A DNA stretch of 64,000 nt from Sorghum bicolor. Taxonomy: Eukaryota; Streptophyta; Magnoliopsida; Poales; Poaceae. Shown here one piece after another: positions 45,127 through 57,900 of the stretch. The DNA lies in contig NC_012870.2 of NCBI RefSeq assembly GCF_000003195.3, forward strand, positions 31,400,769 to 31,464,768, written 5' to 3'. Below the pieces are notes generated by a model. It did no database searches. It was not told where the DNA came from and saw only the letters and a program-made list of their open reading frames with translations. The position numbers and the translations under genes were made by a program. Position 1 is the stretch's first letter. The number at the start of each line of letters is the position of its first letter.

Positions 45127-46518
45127 ATGGCTCATGTTGTGTTCAACCATGTTGGGGGAAAACCACCAATGTTTGATGGCACCACTTCTTTTGATCAATG
45201 GAAGAGAAAGATGAAGATGCACCTTGGTACCATTCATACCAAAGTGTGGAATGTGACCGAGAATGACTTTGTTATCCTTGATCCCGACAATCTCACCGAC
45301 AAGGATGAAATCAACCAACAATGCAATAATGCTGCTCTCAATGCCATATATCAAGGGATTGATTCAAAAGTGTTTGAACAAATCAAAGATCTTGAGAAAG
45401 CAAGTGAAGTGTGGCAAAGATTGATTGGGATATATGAGGGCAACCAAAATGTCAAGAGTTGCAAGTTGTACATGCTCAAGGATAAGCTATTCAACTTCAA
45501 GATGGAAAAAGATGAGTCCATTCTGGAGATGTTCTATAGACTCCAAGTGATTGTCAATGATCTCAAGAACCTAGGAGAGAAAGTGAAGGATGAGGACTTC
45601 TCACATAAGTTCCTCATGTGCTTGCCAAAGAGATTCTCTACTTTGAGAAGAATGATCTTTACAGAAGGATTGAGCAAGGTGACTCCAAATGAAGTGCTTG
45701 GTGACATAATGACTGATGCTCAATACAATGATGATCTTAGTGAAGGAGAAGAGGACAAGAGGGAAAAGAAAGACAAGAAAGAGAAGAGTATGGCATTCAA
45801 GGCTTCATCCTCCTCCAAGGGCAAGAGCAAGAAAGAAGAGCCAAGTGAGGAAGAGATTGATAGTGATGATGAGGCTATGCCTCTTCTAGTCCGCAAGATG
45901 GGCAAGTTCATGAAGAAGAAGGGCTATGGTGCAAGAAAGAGAAGAGACTTCACCAAAGGCAATGACAATGGAAGGCTTTGCTTCAAATGCAAGAGCCCTG
46001 ATCAATGGTGGCCAATTGTCCACATCTTGATGATGATGATGATGATGACAACAAGAAGAAGAAGGACAAGAATGTGAGGAAGGAGAAGAAGTCCAAGAAG
46101 ATGAGCTTCAAGAAGAAGAAGAAGAAGGGTGGTGGCTATATTGTCACGTGGGATAGTGATGCCGATGATAATGAAGATAGTGATGATGAGAAGGAGTTGG
46201 AGGCCATGAAGAAGGCTTTCGGTGGTGTTGCTATTTCCAACTAACCATCTCTCTTTGATGATGCTACATCAACATGCCTCATGGCTAAGGCCACCAAGGT
46301 AACATATAATGATGATGCATGTGATGATGATGATTCTTGTAGTGATGATGATGAGGACCCTTCCAAGGAGGAGCTCATGGGACATGTGTGAGCAACTAAA
46401 TGAAGGCTTCCAAAAGAAGAGAAAAGAGTGTAAGGGCTTACTCAAGAAAGTCTGAGATCTTGAGAAGTCCCTTAGAGAGCTCCAAGCATCTCATGAGTGT
46501 CTAACGGAAGACCATGAG
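45127..46518 (+). pseudogene. gag: Element D gag (copia, UBN2 type), interrupted by element C
   Basis: The first ATG is at 45127 and the frame is open to 46077. Gag core motifs are KPPMFDGTTSFDQWKRKM near the N-terminus and NVKSCKLYMLKDKLFNFKM. The CCHC knuckle (CFKCKSPD then NCPH) is split by a 1-nt deletion near 46003; the continuing frame is 46005-46244 and ends in TAA. Beyond it lie another frameshift near 46379 and an in-frame TGA near 46452. The coding then stops at atgag (46514-46518), the target site of element C, and resumes in the same frame at 58559. D is inactive and older than C. Confidence 0.85.
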
Positions 46519-46977
46519 TGTCGACGAAAGCTGGTCGGCAGTCTACCTTGGGGTATACCCACGGTAGTAGTTTATCGGTAGACGGTGCGCAAACTACGAA
46601 CTCGATGGTGACGCAAGACACGGACAAGCTTTTTATCCAGGTTCGGCCGCCGAGTTGGCGTAATACCTACGTCCTGCGTCTGGTTGTATTGGATTGTGTT
46701 GAGAGATAATCTGTCCTAGGGGGTTCCCTTGCCCCTCCTTATATAGTCTGGAGGGCAGGGTTACAGATCTAGAAACTAATCCTAGTCGGTTACAATTGCC
46801 ATGGATAATTCGATATCAATTCCTATTCTAACCGACTAGAATCCTGCTTGATCTCCACATCTTGTTTCCTTGCGCAAAACTCCAAGTTGTCGGATCAAGC
46901 CTTGAACTCGTCTCGTAATGGGCCAAGCCTCCTGGCGGAAGTCTAGCCGTAAGGGTATAGGGGTTTATACCCCCACA
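46519..46977 (-). repeat. 3' LTR of element C
   Basis: TGTCGACGAAAGC to TTTATACCCCCACA on the plus strand. It differs from the other LTR of C at one base and from B's LTRs at several positions. Confidence 0.96.
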
Positions 46978-47542
46978 GCTAGTCCCCGAGCATCATGTAT
47001 TGTGATGTAACACGCCGTCTTGAGCTTCTTCGATCAGTGAGACTTGACGTCTTCAATAAGTGGGAAAGTCGCCCAAACAGTTGCAACAGTATTTTGACCA
47101 ACTCAAAAAACAGTTGATCAACATTGACATCGAAGAAGCAGGTTGTTTGAAGAATGCATGGTGCTCTAAATTGAAAAAGATTTCTTTCCTGGTGAAGTGT
47201 GCCCACTTTACTTTTTTGAAAGGTATAAACATCAAAAAAGCAAGCATATTCACCGCAAGGTGAAGTGTGCCCACTTAGTCCCCGAGCCTGGTAGTAGGTG
47301 ACGTAGGCACGTGGTGCCAGGGTCAAAATAAAAGTCCTCAAAGAAATTCTGAAACTGAGATGCATCGCCAGATGCATCGTACCGATGTAGTCCCCGAGCT
47401 TGCTGGAAGGCGAAGTATGAGCCTTGTAGCAAGGTCTAAAAAATTGAATTTACCAGTCCGTCTGCAATTGAATAGACCAATCGACCAGTCCCCAAGCACC
47501 AAGTGCGCTCCTTAGAATTCTGTGTTGCTGTACTGTACGACC
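46978..47542. other. PPT and spacer of element C
   Basis: CTCGGGGACTAGC on the minus strand (46978-46990) is the polypurine tract. Further PPT-like copies occur near 47278 and 47390. The spacer matches B's spacer without the insertion of A and shows that A entered between gtgccaggg and tcaaaa. No conserved coding frame. Confidence 0.7.
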
Positions 47543-47868
47543 AGTCCCCAAGCATCGAGTGCTCGGTGGTCGGTGCAGGCTTTAAAGCTTCGAGCTGATA
47601 GACTGGACGACCAGTCCCCGAGCGTCGAGTACTTGGTGGTCGGTGCAGTCCTTGAAGCTTCGAGCTGATAGACTGGACGACCAGTCCCCGAGCATCGAGT
47701 ACTCGGTGGTCGGTGCAGTCCTTGAAGTTCCGAGCTGATAGACTGGACGACCAGTCCCCGAGCGTCGAGTGCTCGGTGGTCGGTGCAGTCCTTGAAGTTC
47801 CGAGCTGATAGACTGGGCGACCAGTCCCCGAGCGTCGAGTGCTCGGTGGTCGGTGCAGTCCTTGGATT
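47543..47868. repeat. 70-bp tandem repeats with PPT-like motif, five copies
   Basis: The word agtcccc(g/a)agc recurs at 47543, 47613, 47683, 47753 and 47823, exactly 70 bp apart. Units share ctcggtggtcggtgcag and cgagctgatagactgg. Each holds CTCGGGGACTGGTC on the minus strand (the first copy has one change). It is the counterpart of 16489-16745 in B with one more unit. Confidence 0.92.
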
Positions 47869-48106
47869 GTTGACTCTCTGGCATATGTGTCTTCTTGTTT
47901 TTGAAAAGATCTTTCCAGTTAAAGTTGACGTGACGAGACCTCCTGACGGGGTGTCAGATGGATGCATGAAAAATTGCGCCTGGCAACTGTGCAGCCGCCC
48001 TTTGCATGGTTTGAGAAAAGGAAACCATCAATTGGTATGAAAACTCCGCCGCATTAATTGTCTATAATCATTGTAAACCGAAACGCCGCATCCGCCGCAT
48101 GGCCCG

Positions 48107-48158
48107 CCCACTTCCCGAGAATACGGGAAGTGGGAGAGGTGGAGTTGCGGGTTATAAG
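48107..48158 (+). promoter_or_regulatory. Promoter of antisense gene C: palindrome plus TATA box
   Basis: CCCACTTCCCG (48107-48117), loop agaata, CGGGAAGTGGG (48124-48134), then TATAAG (48153-48158). The ATG is at 48271. The palindrome arms are identical to those of B, and the spacing to the TATA box (18-19 bases between) is kept. Confidence 0.78.
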
Positions 48159-48270
48159 AGCCTGACAGTTCCGCCTGTACTGCTTACCCTGCCATTGCCT
48201 TCAAGCCTTCCGCTCTCGCCTCCTTCAACCACCTGCATCTTCCTAACTCAAGCCCACTTTCGCACCTCCA

Positions 48271-51200
48271 ATGGCGAAGAGCGACTCCAAGAAGAGGGCC
48301 GAACTGATGGCCAAGGAGTGGAAAAAGTCCCGCAGCACCACGAAATCTCTTGGTGACCTCGTCGATATGGGACTTCTGCACAGCCCGGAGCTCGGCGGCT
48401 GGAGGGCACCGGAGGGGGAGAGCTACCCCGACCCCCACGCCGGTGAGATCGTCGTATTTGAAGATTTCATTAAGAGGGGCTTTGGTGTTCCTGTTCATCC
48501 TTTTCTTCAAGGTCTTCTTTTGTATTATGAGATCGGGATTTGTAATCTGCACCCGAACTCAATTCTCCTCATTTCCACTTTTATCCACCTGTGCGAGGCC
48601 TATGTTGGCATAGAGCCGCACTTCGATCTTTTTCGGTATCTTTTCTGCTTGAGGAAGAAGGGAGCAGTTGGAGGCTCCAAGGTTGCAGGTGGAGTATACC
48701 TCAACCTTCGTGATGGGATGAAGAATCGCTACGTGCACTGTCCATGGAACACTTCCTTGACCGAATGGTACAGGAAGTGGTTCTACATCAGGGAGGAACC
48801 GGGCAGCTCCACGTTCTGCGACGTGGGATACATTCCTGAGAAGAGGATGAGCTGGACCGACCGCCCGGAGTTCGACGGTCCAGTGGCGGATCTCATGAAG
48901 CTGATCGACTGGTCGCGCCTGGACGGGCTTGGCGTGGTCGGCAACTTCATTTGTCGTCGGGTGATGCCCTGCCAGAAGAGGGTGCACTCGGCGTACGAGT
49001 ATGCCGGAAGCGTGGACCCGACCAGGATGCGGCCGGAGATCTTGGAGAAAGCGGAGGTACAACAGCTGTTGAACGAGCTGTTTAACTTCGCGGACGGAGG
49101 CTTCATCCGTGGCAGTGATCGGGTGCAAGCCTTCAAGTTAGGACGACCAGCACCAAAGGTATGTTGCAGATTATTTTGTTTTAGCATTCATATATCGTCT
49201 GCAGCTGACTCATCTCTGTTGCTTTTTGCAGATCGGCGATGTCGACCGGTGCACAGTGTATGTATCACTGGCACCGGGGATGGAAAATCCTGCGGGAGAA
49301 GACCCGCCAGAGGAGGACGCTGCTCGGTGTACTCATTACACCAGCAGTGAGGAGGACCAAGCCCGCCCCGTCCCGACCTCCGAGGAGAGGGTAGCGGGGA
49401 AGAGGCCATTGCCGGCAGATCCCTTGCAGACACCGGAGCTGCCGGCAGATCTACCGGCGGAGAGCAGCCAAGCACCGAAGCGTCGTCGGCTCATGCGGAT
49501 CGTTGACGACGACGACGACGACGAGGAGGAGGCTGCGCCGTCGTTGGTCCGACGGCCTCGGAGCCGCCCAGATAATACGCCGGCCGCTACTGATCGAGTG
49601 GCCAGCGACCCCCCTGCACCGCAAGTTGTCGAGATGGGGGCGCAGGTGCCAACCGGCCGGGCGAGGAGGAGGTTCACCGCGACCCACCGCCGATCAGACC
49701 TGTAAGTGTTCGACTTACGTATTTTGGACTCCTCTTTGTTTTTTTTTGAAATTACACTTTTGTTCCTGTAGTGCGGCGTCGGATGTCGACCCCGGCCAGG
49801 CTGCCAGCCAGGGGACGGGCGAGCCTGTCTGCGCTGCTGAAGATACAGCCCCCCAGACCACAGAGCAGCCTACAGCTGCAGTCGCGCCTGGGAGCACCGA
49901 GGGGCTCCCGACCGCAGCACCGACTACGACAGGCAGCCCGACCAGGGCTGAAGAGGCTCCCCCAGTTGGCTCCACAGAAGAGGAGGGAAAATCCCCGACC
50001 GCTCCTCCTGCCGGGGGGAGTGAAGTCCCCACGCCAGCCCGAGCGGGAACCTCTTCGGCTGCAGGCTCCCCAGGTCTGGTCCGAGGGCCAGTAATACCTG
50101 GGACCACCACCGGGGGTGGCGCAGCGCAGGAGGAGGAAACCCGAGCGGCCTCCGATGACGAGGTGGAAGAGATTGAGGGTCGTCCTCGTGATGGCCGCCA
50201 ACACGTTTATGTGTGGCGCCAACGCGGGGATCACTTTATCGGGCATGAGGAGCTCGCCGAGACCGAGGAGGCCGCCAGGGTGGAGCGCGCGGCCAAGCGC
50301 CTCGTTGACGAAGTCAAGGTAAGCGACTTTTTGTACTGCTGCACATTGTATGCCTTGTCTTGCATGGTCGTTATATGCCCGCTTTGTAGGGCGCAATGAA
50401 AACGGCAAAGTACCGGAAACGGTGCTTTGACCAGATAGAAGGCGTCGTGGCCGAGAACAAGGCCCTTGCCGCAGAGGTAGACCGGCTGCGGTCGGAAGTC
50501 GGGGAGAAGGTGGCCGAGATGAGTGCCCAAGAGGAGCGTCGTCTCGACCTCACTCGTCGCTTGGCCGACCAGTACCGGCAGCGAGAAGGTTAGTCACACG
50601 CTCCGAGCAGCTTTGCGTACTTGTGTAGTTTGCTTTACTGACCAGTTTATGATTCATGCAGACTTGGAGGAGGAGGTGGCGCGCCTCCGACAAGAGAAGG
50701 AGCAGCTCAGCCAACAGCTCGCCGGTGCGCTGGAGTCCGGACGGCGAGCAGGAGAGGAATTGGGTCGAAAGGACCGGGAATTATCTGGTAATGGGTGCCG
50801 CCTTGCTAGCTGCTGCTTGTCGCCCTTTTGTTTGTTTGATATGCCGAAAATAACGCTTTGTTTCGTTTGCAGTGCTCAAGGTGAACGCCAAGAAGCACCT
50901 GGATGATCTGATCAAGGACCGGAACTCCTGGAAGGTCAACTGTTGCAGGATCTGGAAAGGAGTGTCCCCGGTCCTAGACCTGATCAGTCCCGAGCTCCCG
51001 GAGAGCCAGCCCCGCGCGCCGCAGTTGACCCCGGTTGAGAAGGCGCAACGGGCGTGGGACTGGCTCCAGCAGTTCGTGAAGGACGCCGGGGAGTTTGCCG
51101 GCGCGCACGTCCTCAGCATGGTGCGCGCCCACTACCCCCTGGTCGACTTGAGCAGGCTGGAGAAGGGGTACCCGAAGGAAGTCGGTCCACAGGAAGCGGA

Positions 51201-51447
51201 CGAGCTTCGGGGTAGTCTGCTGGACTTGTCGTCGACAGTGATCGGCGACATCAATCTGTGCGGAACGGCCACTCCCCCCGACCAGCCGAGTTCAGATAGG
51301 TCGGCCAGGGAGTTGTCGGGCGCGTCCGTTGCGGGAGATGGGCGGTCGACGCCTGCGGTCTCGACCAGCCAGGCGCCGGTGGCCCCGACCCCTTCGTCCG
51401 GGCAGCAGGGCCAGGCGGGTGATCAGCCCGAGCAGCTAGGCCAATAG
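48271..51447 (+). CDS. Antisense gene of element C, PF04195-type protein, 934 aa, six exons
   Basis: Exons 48271-49158, 49232-49701, 49772-50318, 50390-50588, 50662-50787 and 50873-51447, all GT-AG. The joined frame is open with no internal stop. Residues about 61-125 are the plant gypsy-type transposon domain (VVFEDFIKRGFGVPVHPF, LHPNSILLISTFIHLCEA, GIEPHFDLF). The rest of exon 1 has WFYIREE and CRRVMPCQKRVH, shared in pattern with gene A. Exons 2-3 (residues 297-635) are low in complexity with an acidic run and a KRRRL basic patch that could be a nuclear signal. Exons 4-5 are a coiled coil. Exon 6 has a conserved block (VNAKKHLDDL, WDWLQQFVKDAGEFAGAHV) and a Ser/Pro/Gln tail. Transcribed toward pol from its own promoter. 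Function unknown. Confidence 0.85.
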
Positions 51448-51724
51448 AGTAGTCTGTAGAAATAGACTAGTGTCTGCCCGTCAGGGTATTTATTGTAAAC
51501 TTTGTATGTAAAGTTTGTAATAAAGTTTGCTTTTTTGTCATGACTGTTGTTTTGAGCGCTGTAAGATTATCTGAGTGACGTGTCACCGTATTCGTCTTGG
51601 TAGTCGTTAAGAGCATCCATTGCAGGAGTTTTGCCGTGTGTTGTGACAAGATATAGGCAAAAAAAAATAGAGAATTTCATTATCAACAATTATGAGACAC
51701 TTACAAGGGAAAGTTATTAAAACT
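51448..51724 (+). terminator. 3' region of antisense gene C with AATAAA
   Basis: AATAAA (51519-51524) lies about 70 bp after the stop in sequence shared with B. The rest is the convergent spacer to the end of pol. Confidence 0.6.
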
Positions 51725-54700
51725 TTATGGATAGAAACGTCGCAGTTTGTCTATGTGCCAAGAGTTAGGCACTCGTGTTCCGTCTGGGTATGCCAATCTG
51801 TAGGACGCAGGTCGTGTGACCTCGGTCACCACGAAGGGTCCTTCCCAGGGAGTGGATAGCTTGTGCATTCCCTCCTGGCTTGTTTTCCATCGAAGTACCA
51901 GATCACCGACCACGAAGGAACGGTCCTTGACGTTCCTGTTGTGGTATCGCCTGACTGCCGCGAGATACTTAGCTGTTCGGAGACACGAATCTAAACGCTT
52001 TTCCTCCATGCAATTGATTTCGAGTTCTCTGGCGTTGTCAGCGGTCGCCTGGTCGAAGTGTTCGATTCTGGGAGATCCGAAGTGTATGTCAGACGGCAGG
52101 ACCGCCTCTGCGCCGTATACCATGAAGTAGGGAGACACCCCTGTGTTTCGACTGGTCTGAGTTCGGAGGCCCCAGACCACTGCCAGCAATTCTTTCATCC
52201 ATCGACCGGGTGCTCTGTCGTTTTCGGTGTACAACCTTTTCTTTAGGGCGTCAACGATCATTCCGTTAGCACGTTCCACTTGACCGTTGGCACGTGGATG
52301 TGCCACTGACACGTATTTTATGACTATGCCTCTGTCATCGCAGAAGTCCCAAAAAGTGGTGCCAGTAAACTGAGTGCCCAGGTCGGTGATTATGCTGTTC
52401 GGGATGCCGAATCTGTGTATGATTTGATTGAGGAACTCCACAGCCTTCTCGGAGGTTGCCTTGACCAGAGGCATGTATTCAATCCACTTGGAGAACTTGT
52501 CGATTAACACGAAAACAAACTTGAAATTGCCCGGGGCTGGTTTAAATGGCCCGATCATGTCAAGCCCCCAGCAAGCAAAGGGCCAAGATGACGGGATGGT
52601 TTGAATTTCGTGGGCAGGTACGTGGGTCCTCTTAGCGAAAAACTGGCATCCTTCACAATGTCGAACCAGTTTTTCTGCGTCGCCGACCGCGGTTGGCCAA
52701 TAAAAACCTGCTCGGAAAGCCTTTCCGACCAGCGTTCTGGATGCGGCGTGATTGCCGCAGGATCCAGCATCTATGTCCTCTAAGAGCTTGATACCATCAT
52801 CTTGGGGTATGCACTTGAGCAGTACTTCGGAGCTTGCGTTTTTCCGCATGAGTTTGCCGTCGACCAGGATGTAGTTCTTTGATCGTCGAATGAGGCGCTC
52901 GTTCTCTGTTTTGTCCTGAAGGCCTGTCCCGTCCGATATGTATTTGATGAACGGGGTACGCCAGTCATGCCCACCGGTTGTCGGAGTGGCGTCGTCTATG
53001 AGCATTGCCTCGGTGGGCTGCTTGTCGACCAGGGAGGAGCCTACGCTTGGCTCGTGGATGTCCTGGACGAAAATACCCCGCGGGATCTGGGCCCGAGATG
53101 AGCCTAACTTCGACAACGCATCTGCTGCTTGGTTCTTATCCCGGACCACGTGGATGTACTCTATGCCGTAGAAGTTGGTTTCCCATTTGCGAATTTCTTT
53201 GCAGTAGAGATCCATCTTCTCGTGGGTTGCGTCCCACTCCTTGTTGAGGTGGTTGAGGACCAAAGCGGAGTCGCCATAAACATAGAGGCGCTTGACTCCC
53301 AGCTCGACGGCTAGTCTTATGCCATGCAAGCATGCTTCGTATTCGGCGACGTTGTTTGACGCCGGAAAAAGGATCTGAAGGACGTAACGTAGTTTGTCCT
53401 TGTTGGGTGATACGAACAGTATCCCAGCGCCGGCACCGTTGATGTTCAAGGACCCGTCAAAGAACATTGACCAGTGGTCTGAGACATCGGGAACGGAAGG
53501 CTCGTTGAGATCCGTCCATTCAGCAATGAAATCGACCAGGGCCTGAGACTTGACAGTGGTGCGACTCTGGAACTCCAGGGAAAATGGACATAATTCCATT
53601 GCCCATTTCACGATTCTGCCATTGGCGTCTTTATTGCGCAGGATGTCCCCGAGAGGGAAACTGGTTGTCACCAGGACTCGATGGCCGTCGAAGTAGTGCT
53701 TCAGCTTTCTTGACGTTATTAGAATGGCGTATATGAGCTTCTGTATTTGTGGATACCTAGCCTTGGACTCGTTTAAGACTTCACTTATGAAGTAAACTGG
53801 TCTCTGGACCTTGTAGGCGTGACCTGGTTCACCTCGCTCGACCACTATTGCCGTGGAGACAACCCTGTCGGTTGCAGCAATGTAAAGGAGTAGGTCTTCA
53901 TTGGGCTGAGGCGCTGTAAGGACAGGTGGTGAAGTGAGGAAGGTCTTAAGCTGGTTGAATGCGGTGTCGGCTTCTTCTGTCCAAGAAAATTTTTCCGACG
54001 CTTTTAACAGTTTAAAGAAAGGGAGGCCTTTTTCTCCTAGCCTTGAGATGAAGCGACTGAGGGCGGCCATACATCCTGTTAGCTTTTGGATATCCTTTAC
54101 GTTCTTCGGTGGTCGCATGTCGATTTCCGCCTTTACTTTTGAAGGGTTTGGTCGTATGCCGTCGCGACTGACAACGTTGCCGAGCAGTAGACCGGAAGGA
54201 ACGCCGAAAATGCATTTCTTGGGGTTGAGCTTCCACTTGTACCTATTAAGTGCCTTGAAGGTTCGGTCTAAGTTGTCGATTAGGGTGCTCGCGTCCCTTG
54301 TTTTTACGACCACGTCGTCCACATAGGCCTCGACGAGGTCATCACGAATCTCGTCGTGGAGGCATTGCTGGATGGCCCTTTGATAAGTGGCTCCGGCGTT
54401 TTTGAGTCCGAAAGACATGGTCGTGTAGCAGTATGCGCCGAAGGGTGTGATAAAGGATGTTTTGATCTGATCTTCTTCCTTTAGCGAGATCTGGTGATAA
54501 CCAGAGTAGCAGTCTAGAAAGGAGAGGAGTTCGCATCCGGCCGTTGAGTCGACCACCTCGTCGATGTGAGGGAGACCAAAAGGATCTTTAGGACAGTGTT
54601 TGTTGAGATCAGTGTAATCAACGCACATTCTCCATTCATTATTCTTTTTGCGTACAAGAACCGGATTGGCGAGCCAATCGGGGTGATACACTTCTTTTAT

Positions 54701-54910
54701 GAATCCGGCTGCTAGAAGCCGTGTTATTTCTGTCCTAATAGCCTCCTTTTTGTCACGAGCGAACCGTCGCAGTTTTTGCTTGATTGGTCTTGCGGTCTTC
54801 GAGACATTTAAGGAGTGCTCGATCAGGTTTCGTGGGACACCGGGCATGTCTGCGGGTTTCCATGCGAAAACGCTCACGTTGTCCCTTAGAAACCTGACGA
54901 GCGCGTCTTC
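51725..54910 (-). CDS. pol: Element C pol: RT, RNase H, second RNase H, integrase
   Basis: An intact frame of 1062 codons follows the UAG at 54911. RT has [14 protein letters not shown] and the catalytic YVDD about 195 residues in. An RT-connected RNase H follows, then a second RNase H-like domain ([43 protein letters not shown]), the Tat hallmark. Integrase has CEGCQFF in the zinc region and the DDE residues in [15 protein letters not shown] and GQVERANG. It ends KLRRFYP. There is no ATG at the boundary; the first Met lies about 12 codons in. This could supply enzyme for related elements if gag were provided elsewhere. Confidence 0.94.
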   Translation of the reverse strand, partial: EDALVRFLRDNVSVFAWKPADMPGVPRNLIEHSLNVSKTARPIKQKLRRFARDKKEAIRTEITRLLAAGFIKEVYHPDWLANPVLVRKKNNEWRMCVDYTDLNKHCPKDPFGLPHIDEVVDSTAGCELLSFLDCYSGYHQISLKEEDQIKTSFITPFGAYCYTTMSFGLKNAGATYQRAIQQCLHDEIRDDLVEAYVDDVVVKTRDASTLIDNLDRTFKALNRYKWKLNPKKCIFGVPSGLLLGNVVSRDGIRPNPSKVKAEIDMRPPKNVKDIQKLTGCMAALSRFISRLGEKGLPFFKLLKASEKFSWTEEADTAFNQLKTFLTSPPVLTAPQPNEDLLLYIAATDRVVSTAIVVERGEPGHAYKVQRPVYFISEVLNESKARYPQIQKLIYAILITSRKLKHYFDGHRVLVTTSFPLGDILRNKDANGRIVKWAMELCPFSLEFQSRTTVKSQALVDFIAEWTDLNEPSVPDVSDHWSMFFDGSLNINGAGAGILFVSPNKDKLRYVLQILFPASNNVAEYEACLHGIRLAVELGVKRLYVYGDSALVLNHLNKEWDATHEKMDLYCKEIRKWETNFYGIEYIHVVRDKNQAADALSKLGSSRAQIPRGIFVQDIHEPSVGSSLVDKQPTEAMLIDDATPTTGGHDWRTPFIKYISDGTGLQDKTENERLIRRSKNYILVDGKLMRKNASSEVLLKCIPQDDGIKLLEDIDAGSCGNHAASRTLVGKAFRAGFYWPTAVGDAEKLVRHCEGCQFFAKRTHVPAHEIQTIPSSWPFACWGLDMIGPFKPAPGNFKFVFVLIDKFSKWIEYMPLVKATSEKAVEFLNQIIHRFGIPNSIITDLGTQFTGTTFWDFCDDRGIVIKYVSVAHPRANGQVERANGMIVDALKKRLYTENDRAPGRWMKELLAVVWGLRTQTSRNTGVSPYFMVYGAEAVLPSDIHFGSPRIEHFDQATADNARELEINCMEEKRLDSCLRTAKYLAAVRRYHNRNVKDRSFVVGDLVLRWKTSQEGMHKLSTPWEGPFVVTEVTRPASYRLAYPDGTRVPNSWHIDKLRRFYP

Positions 54911-57900
54911 CTATTTTGGATCCAGGTTGGCCCCGATGAGGGCTGTCTTCTCGGGGTTGCCTTCGACCAGCTGCACTTCTTTGTACTCCTTGGATTTTGA
55001 GTTCTTCCTGGCTGTCGCCTGTTCGGGTAATCGGAGCTGGTCGGGAGGCAGCTGTGCGGCTTGGTTTGCTGTTTCCGCCATGCGGATTGAGAGGTCAATT
55101 GCCTCGGTGATCTTGAAGCTTTCTTCTTCGCAGGTGTACGCAGTGTAGACGTTGCCTCTGACGGTTAGGACACCCTTCTCCGTGGGCATCTTAAGGACTA
55201 GGTATGAGTAGTGCGGGACTGCCATGAACTTTGTCAGCGATGGGCGGCCCAGTATGGCGTGATAGGTCCCGTCGAAATCCGCGACTACGAAGTTGATGAA
55301 CTCCGTCCGGAAGTGGTCGGGTGTGCCGAATTAGACAAGCAATGTTATCTGTCCGAGAGGCACGGAACTTTGACCTGGCAAAACCCCCCAGAATTGGGCG
55401 TCGTAAGGTTTTAGTTGTGTCGGGGATATCTTGAGGGCGGGCAGGCTGTTGCGGAAGAGGATGTCGATGGAGCTTCCCCCGTCCACGAGCACGCGCTCGA
55501 ATCTGATGCTGTTGATGCAGGGGTCAAGAATCAGGGGGAAACGACCCGGCTCTGGGATAGCGGCCCACTAGTCCTTCCTGCTGAACGAGATCTCCCTGTG
55601 GGACCACGTGGGAAATTTCGGGTCTGCGATCAGCCCGTCCGTGCTGTCTATGTTGAGGCAGGCTCTCTTTAACAGCTTTCTTTCTCGCTTGGACTCAGTG
55701 GAGACCTTGCCCCCGAAAATGGAGTGGACCACGTCAGTGGGGCTGACGTATTGGTGTCGGGGGTCCCTATCTTGGTCCTCATCCTCATCTTCGTGGTCGT
55801 GCCCGTCGCGCTTGTTATTTTTCTTGGCGGAGTCGTCTTGGGCGGCCCGCCGTGTATAGATACTTTTGAGGACGCGGCACTCTTCCATGGTATGATTGGA
55901 CTTTGGGTGTAGTTGGCATGGTCCCTTCAACGTTTTGTTGTAGTCTTCTTGGTAGTCCCGTCGTCCATTGGGTCGTTTGACCGTATTTACTTCGTGGTCG
56001 TAGTCGCGAGGGCGCTTTCCTCTGAAGTCGTCGCGGCTGTCGCGCCGCCGATCCCAACCCTCTCGGTGATCGCGGTTGTCGGAGCGGCGGTGATTTCTGC
56101 TGTCGTAGCGACCACGACCATCATCTCGCCGGGGAGGCTGGTCGGGACCTCTCGCATCGTCTCGGATTAGTTTTTCTGCGTCATCGGCATCGGCGTAATT
56201 TTTGGCCGTGGCGAGGAGCTCTGCTACCGTTGTTGGACGCTTACGCAACAGCTTGTTCCTCAGCGCTTCGTGGAAATGCAGGCCCTTGATGAAGGCTGAG
56301 ATGGCCTCGTCATGAGAAATCTTCGGGATTTTGAGGCGCATATCCGAGAATCGTCGGATGTAATCGCGCAGAGGTTCGTTCTTCCTGTCCCTTATCCTTT
56401 CAAGGTCATACTTGTTTCCAGGCTGCTCGCATGTGGCGATGAAGTTGTCGATGAAAGCCTGGCGTAGCTCTTCCCAAGAGTCGAAGGAGTCCTCGGGCAA
56501 GCCGAGAAGCCACTGATGACCAGCCTGGTCGAGGACTACGGGGAAGTAGTTAGCCATGACGTGCTCATCCCCTGCCGCTGATCGGACGGCGATTTCATAG
56601 AGGGTTATCCAGTTCTCTGGATTTTCCTTGCCGTCGTATTTTTTAAGTTTTTCGAGCTTGAAATTGCGGGGCCACACGACCTGGCGGAGGTGTGAGGAGA
56701 ACTGTCTTAGGCCCGGAGGACCGTGCGTTGCATCGTACTCGATGCGGCGCAGGTTTTCGTGGACTGCTCTCTCTGCGGCGCGCCTGTTGATGCGGTCCCG
56801 GGCATCTTTGGAAGGGATGTTGTGGCGGAGATCCCTGTGTTGATCTTCTTCTTGGCCGCGTACGCGGTTCTGCTTGCGGCGGCCATCGGCGTCCCGACCA
56901 CCATCGTCGCACCGTGAGTCCCCTCGACGGTTGTCGGGGGAGCGGCTGCGGTGACGCCTGCTGGGTGAGGCCCGGCTACGATTAGTCTGGTCGGAGGCGG
57001 CTTCCGTATAAGAGACGTCCTGGACTCTCTTGAGTAGAGTGGCTGTCTGTCCCATTGCGGCGATCAGGTGTGCTCGGATGCTGGTCCGGACTCCCTGGCA
57101 TTCGGGGGTGTCAGGAAGCCGATCCAGGTTAGCCATGGCGACAGCCACGTTGGCGCTTGGCGTTTTGTAGACTGGCTGGTCCCCGACCATGTCAAAGGCA
57201 TCGTTGAGATTATTTGGTGGCATTTGTTGTTGCTCGTCCGCACGTCGTCGGGCGCGATCGGCGTTACGCTATTCGCGGAGTTGCCTCTGGTCATCTGTTT
57301 CTCCATCAACGACCGGTTCGTTGGCGCTGACATTGAATACAATATCCCCTCGCCGGGGGGGGAATATCGGGAATCGGTCGAAACCCGGAGGGTGTGAAGG
57401 GAAATCCAGGTCGTAGTCCTCGTCTTCGGTGTTTATAACCTCGGTGGGGACGGAACCGGTGCTTGAGTTGGTGCTGGAAACGTGGCCGTCCCGTAGTTCT
57501 CGGATTGTCACCATGTTGACGTAGTGACGATCGTTCCTTGTCGGCAACCAACCCGCCTTGCTGAAAACGGATTGGGTGTGCTGTGAGTAAACAGAGGCCG
57601 AGTTGTTCAGGCCGCAAGGATAATCTTCCTTCTTGAGCTCGACGGATCGTCCTGAGGGTGTTGAGGTTATCGTTAGAGACGTTCCCAGCCGTTCGTGTGT
57701 GGCGACACGAGTTGGCCGGCGGGACTTGAAAAAATCCGCTGGAGCAGCTTGGTCGGGCCGACGCAGAATTCCGTCTACTAGTTGGGAAACTTCGAGTAGC
57801 TTGGAGTCAGCGCGATCGAGCGCTTGGAGAAGGTCCGAGCTGTCGATCTTCTTTCCCTTGTAGAGCGGGAGCGGTGGTCGGGTGCTCGGTGCCGCCTCGT

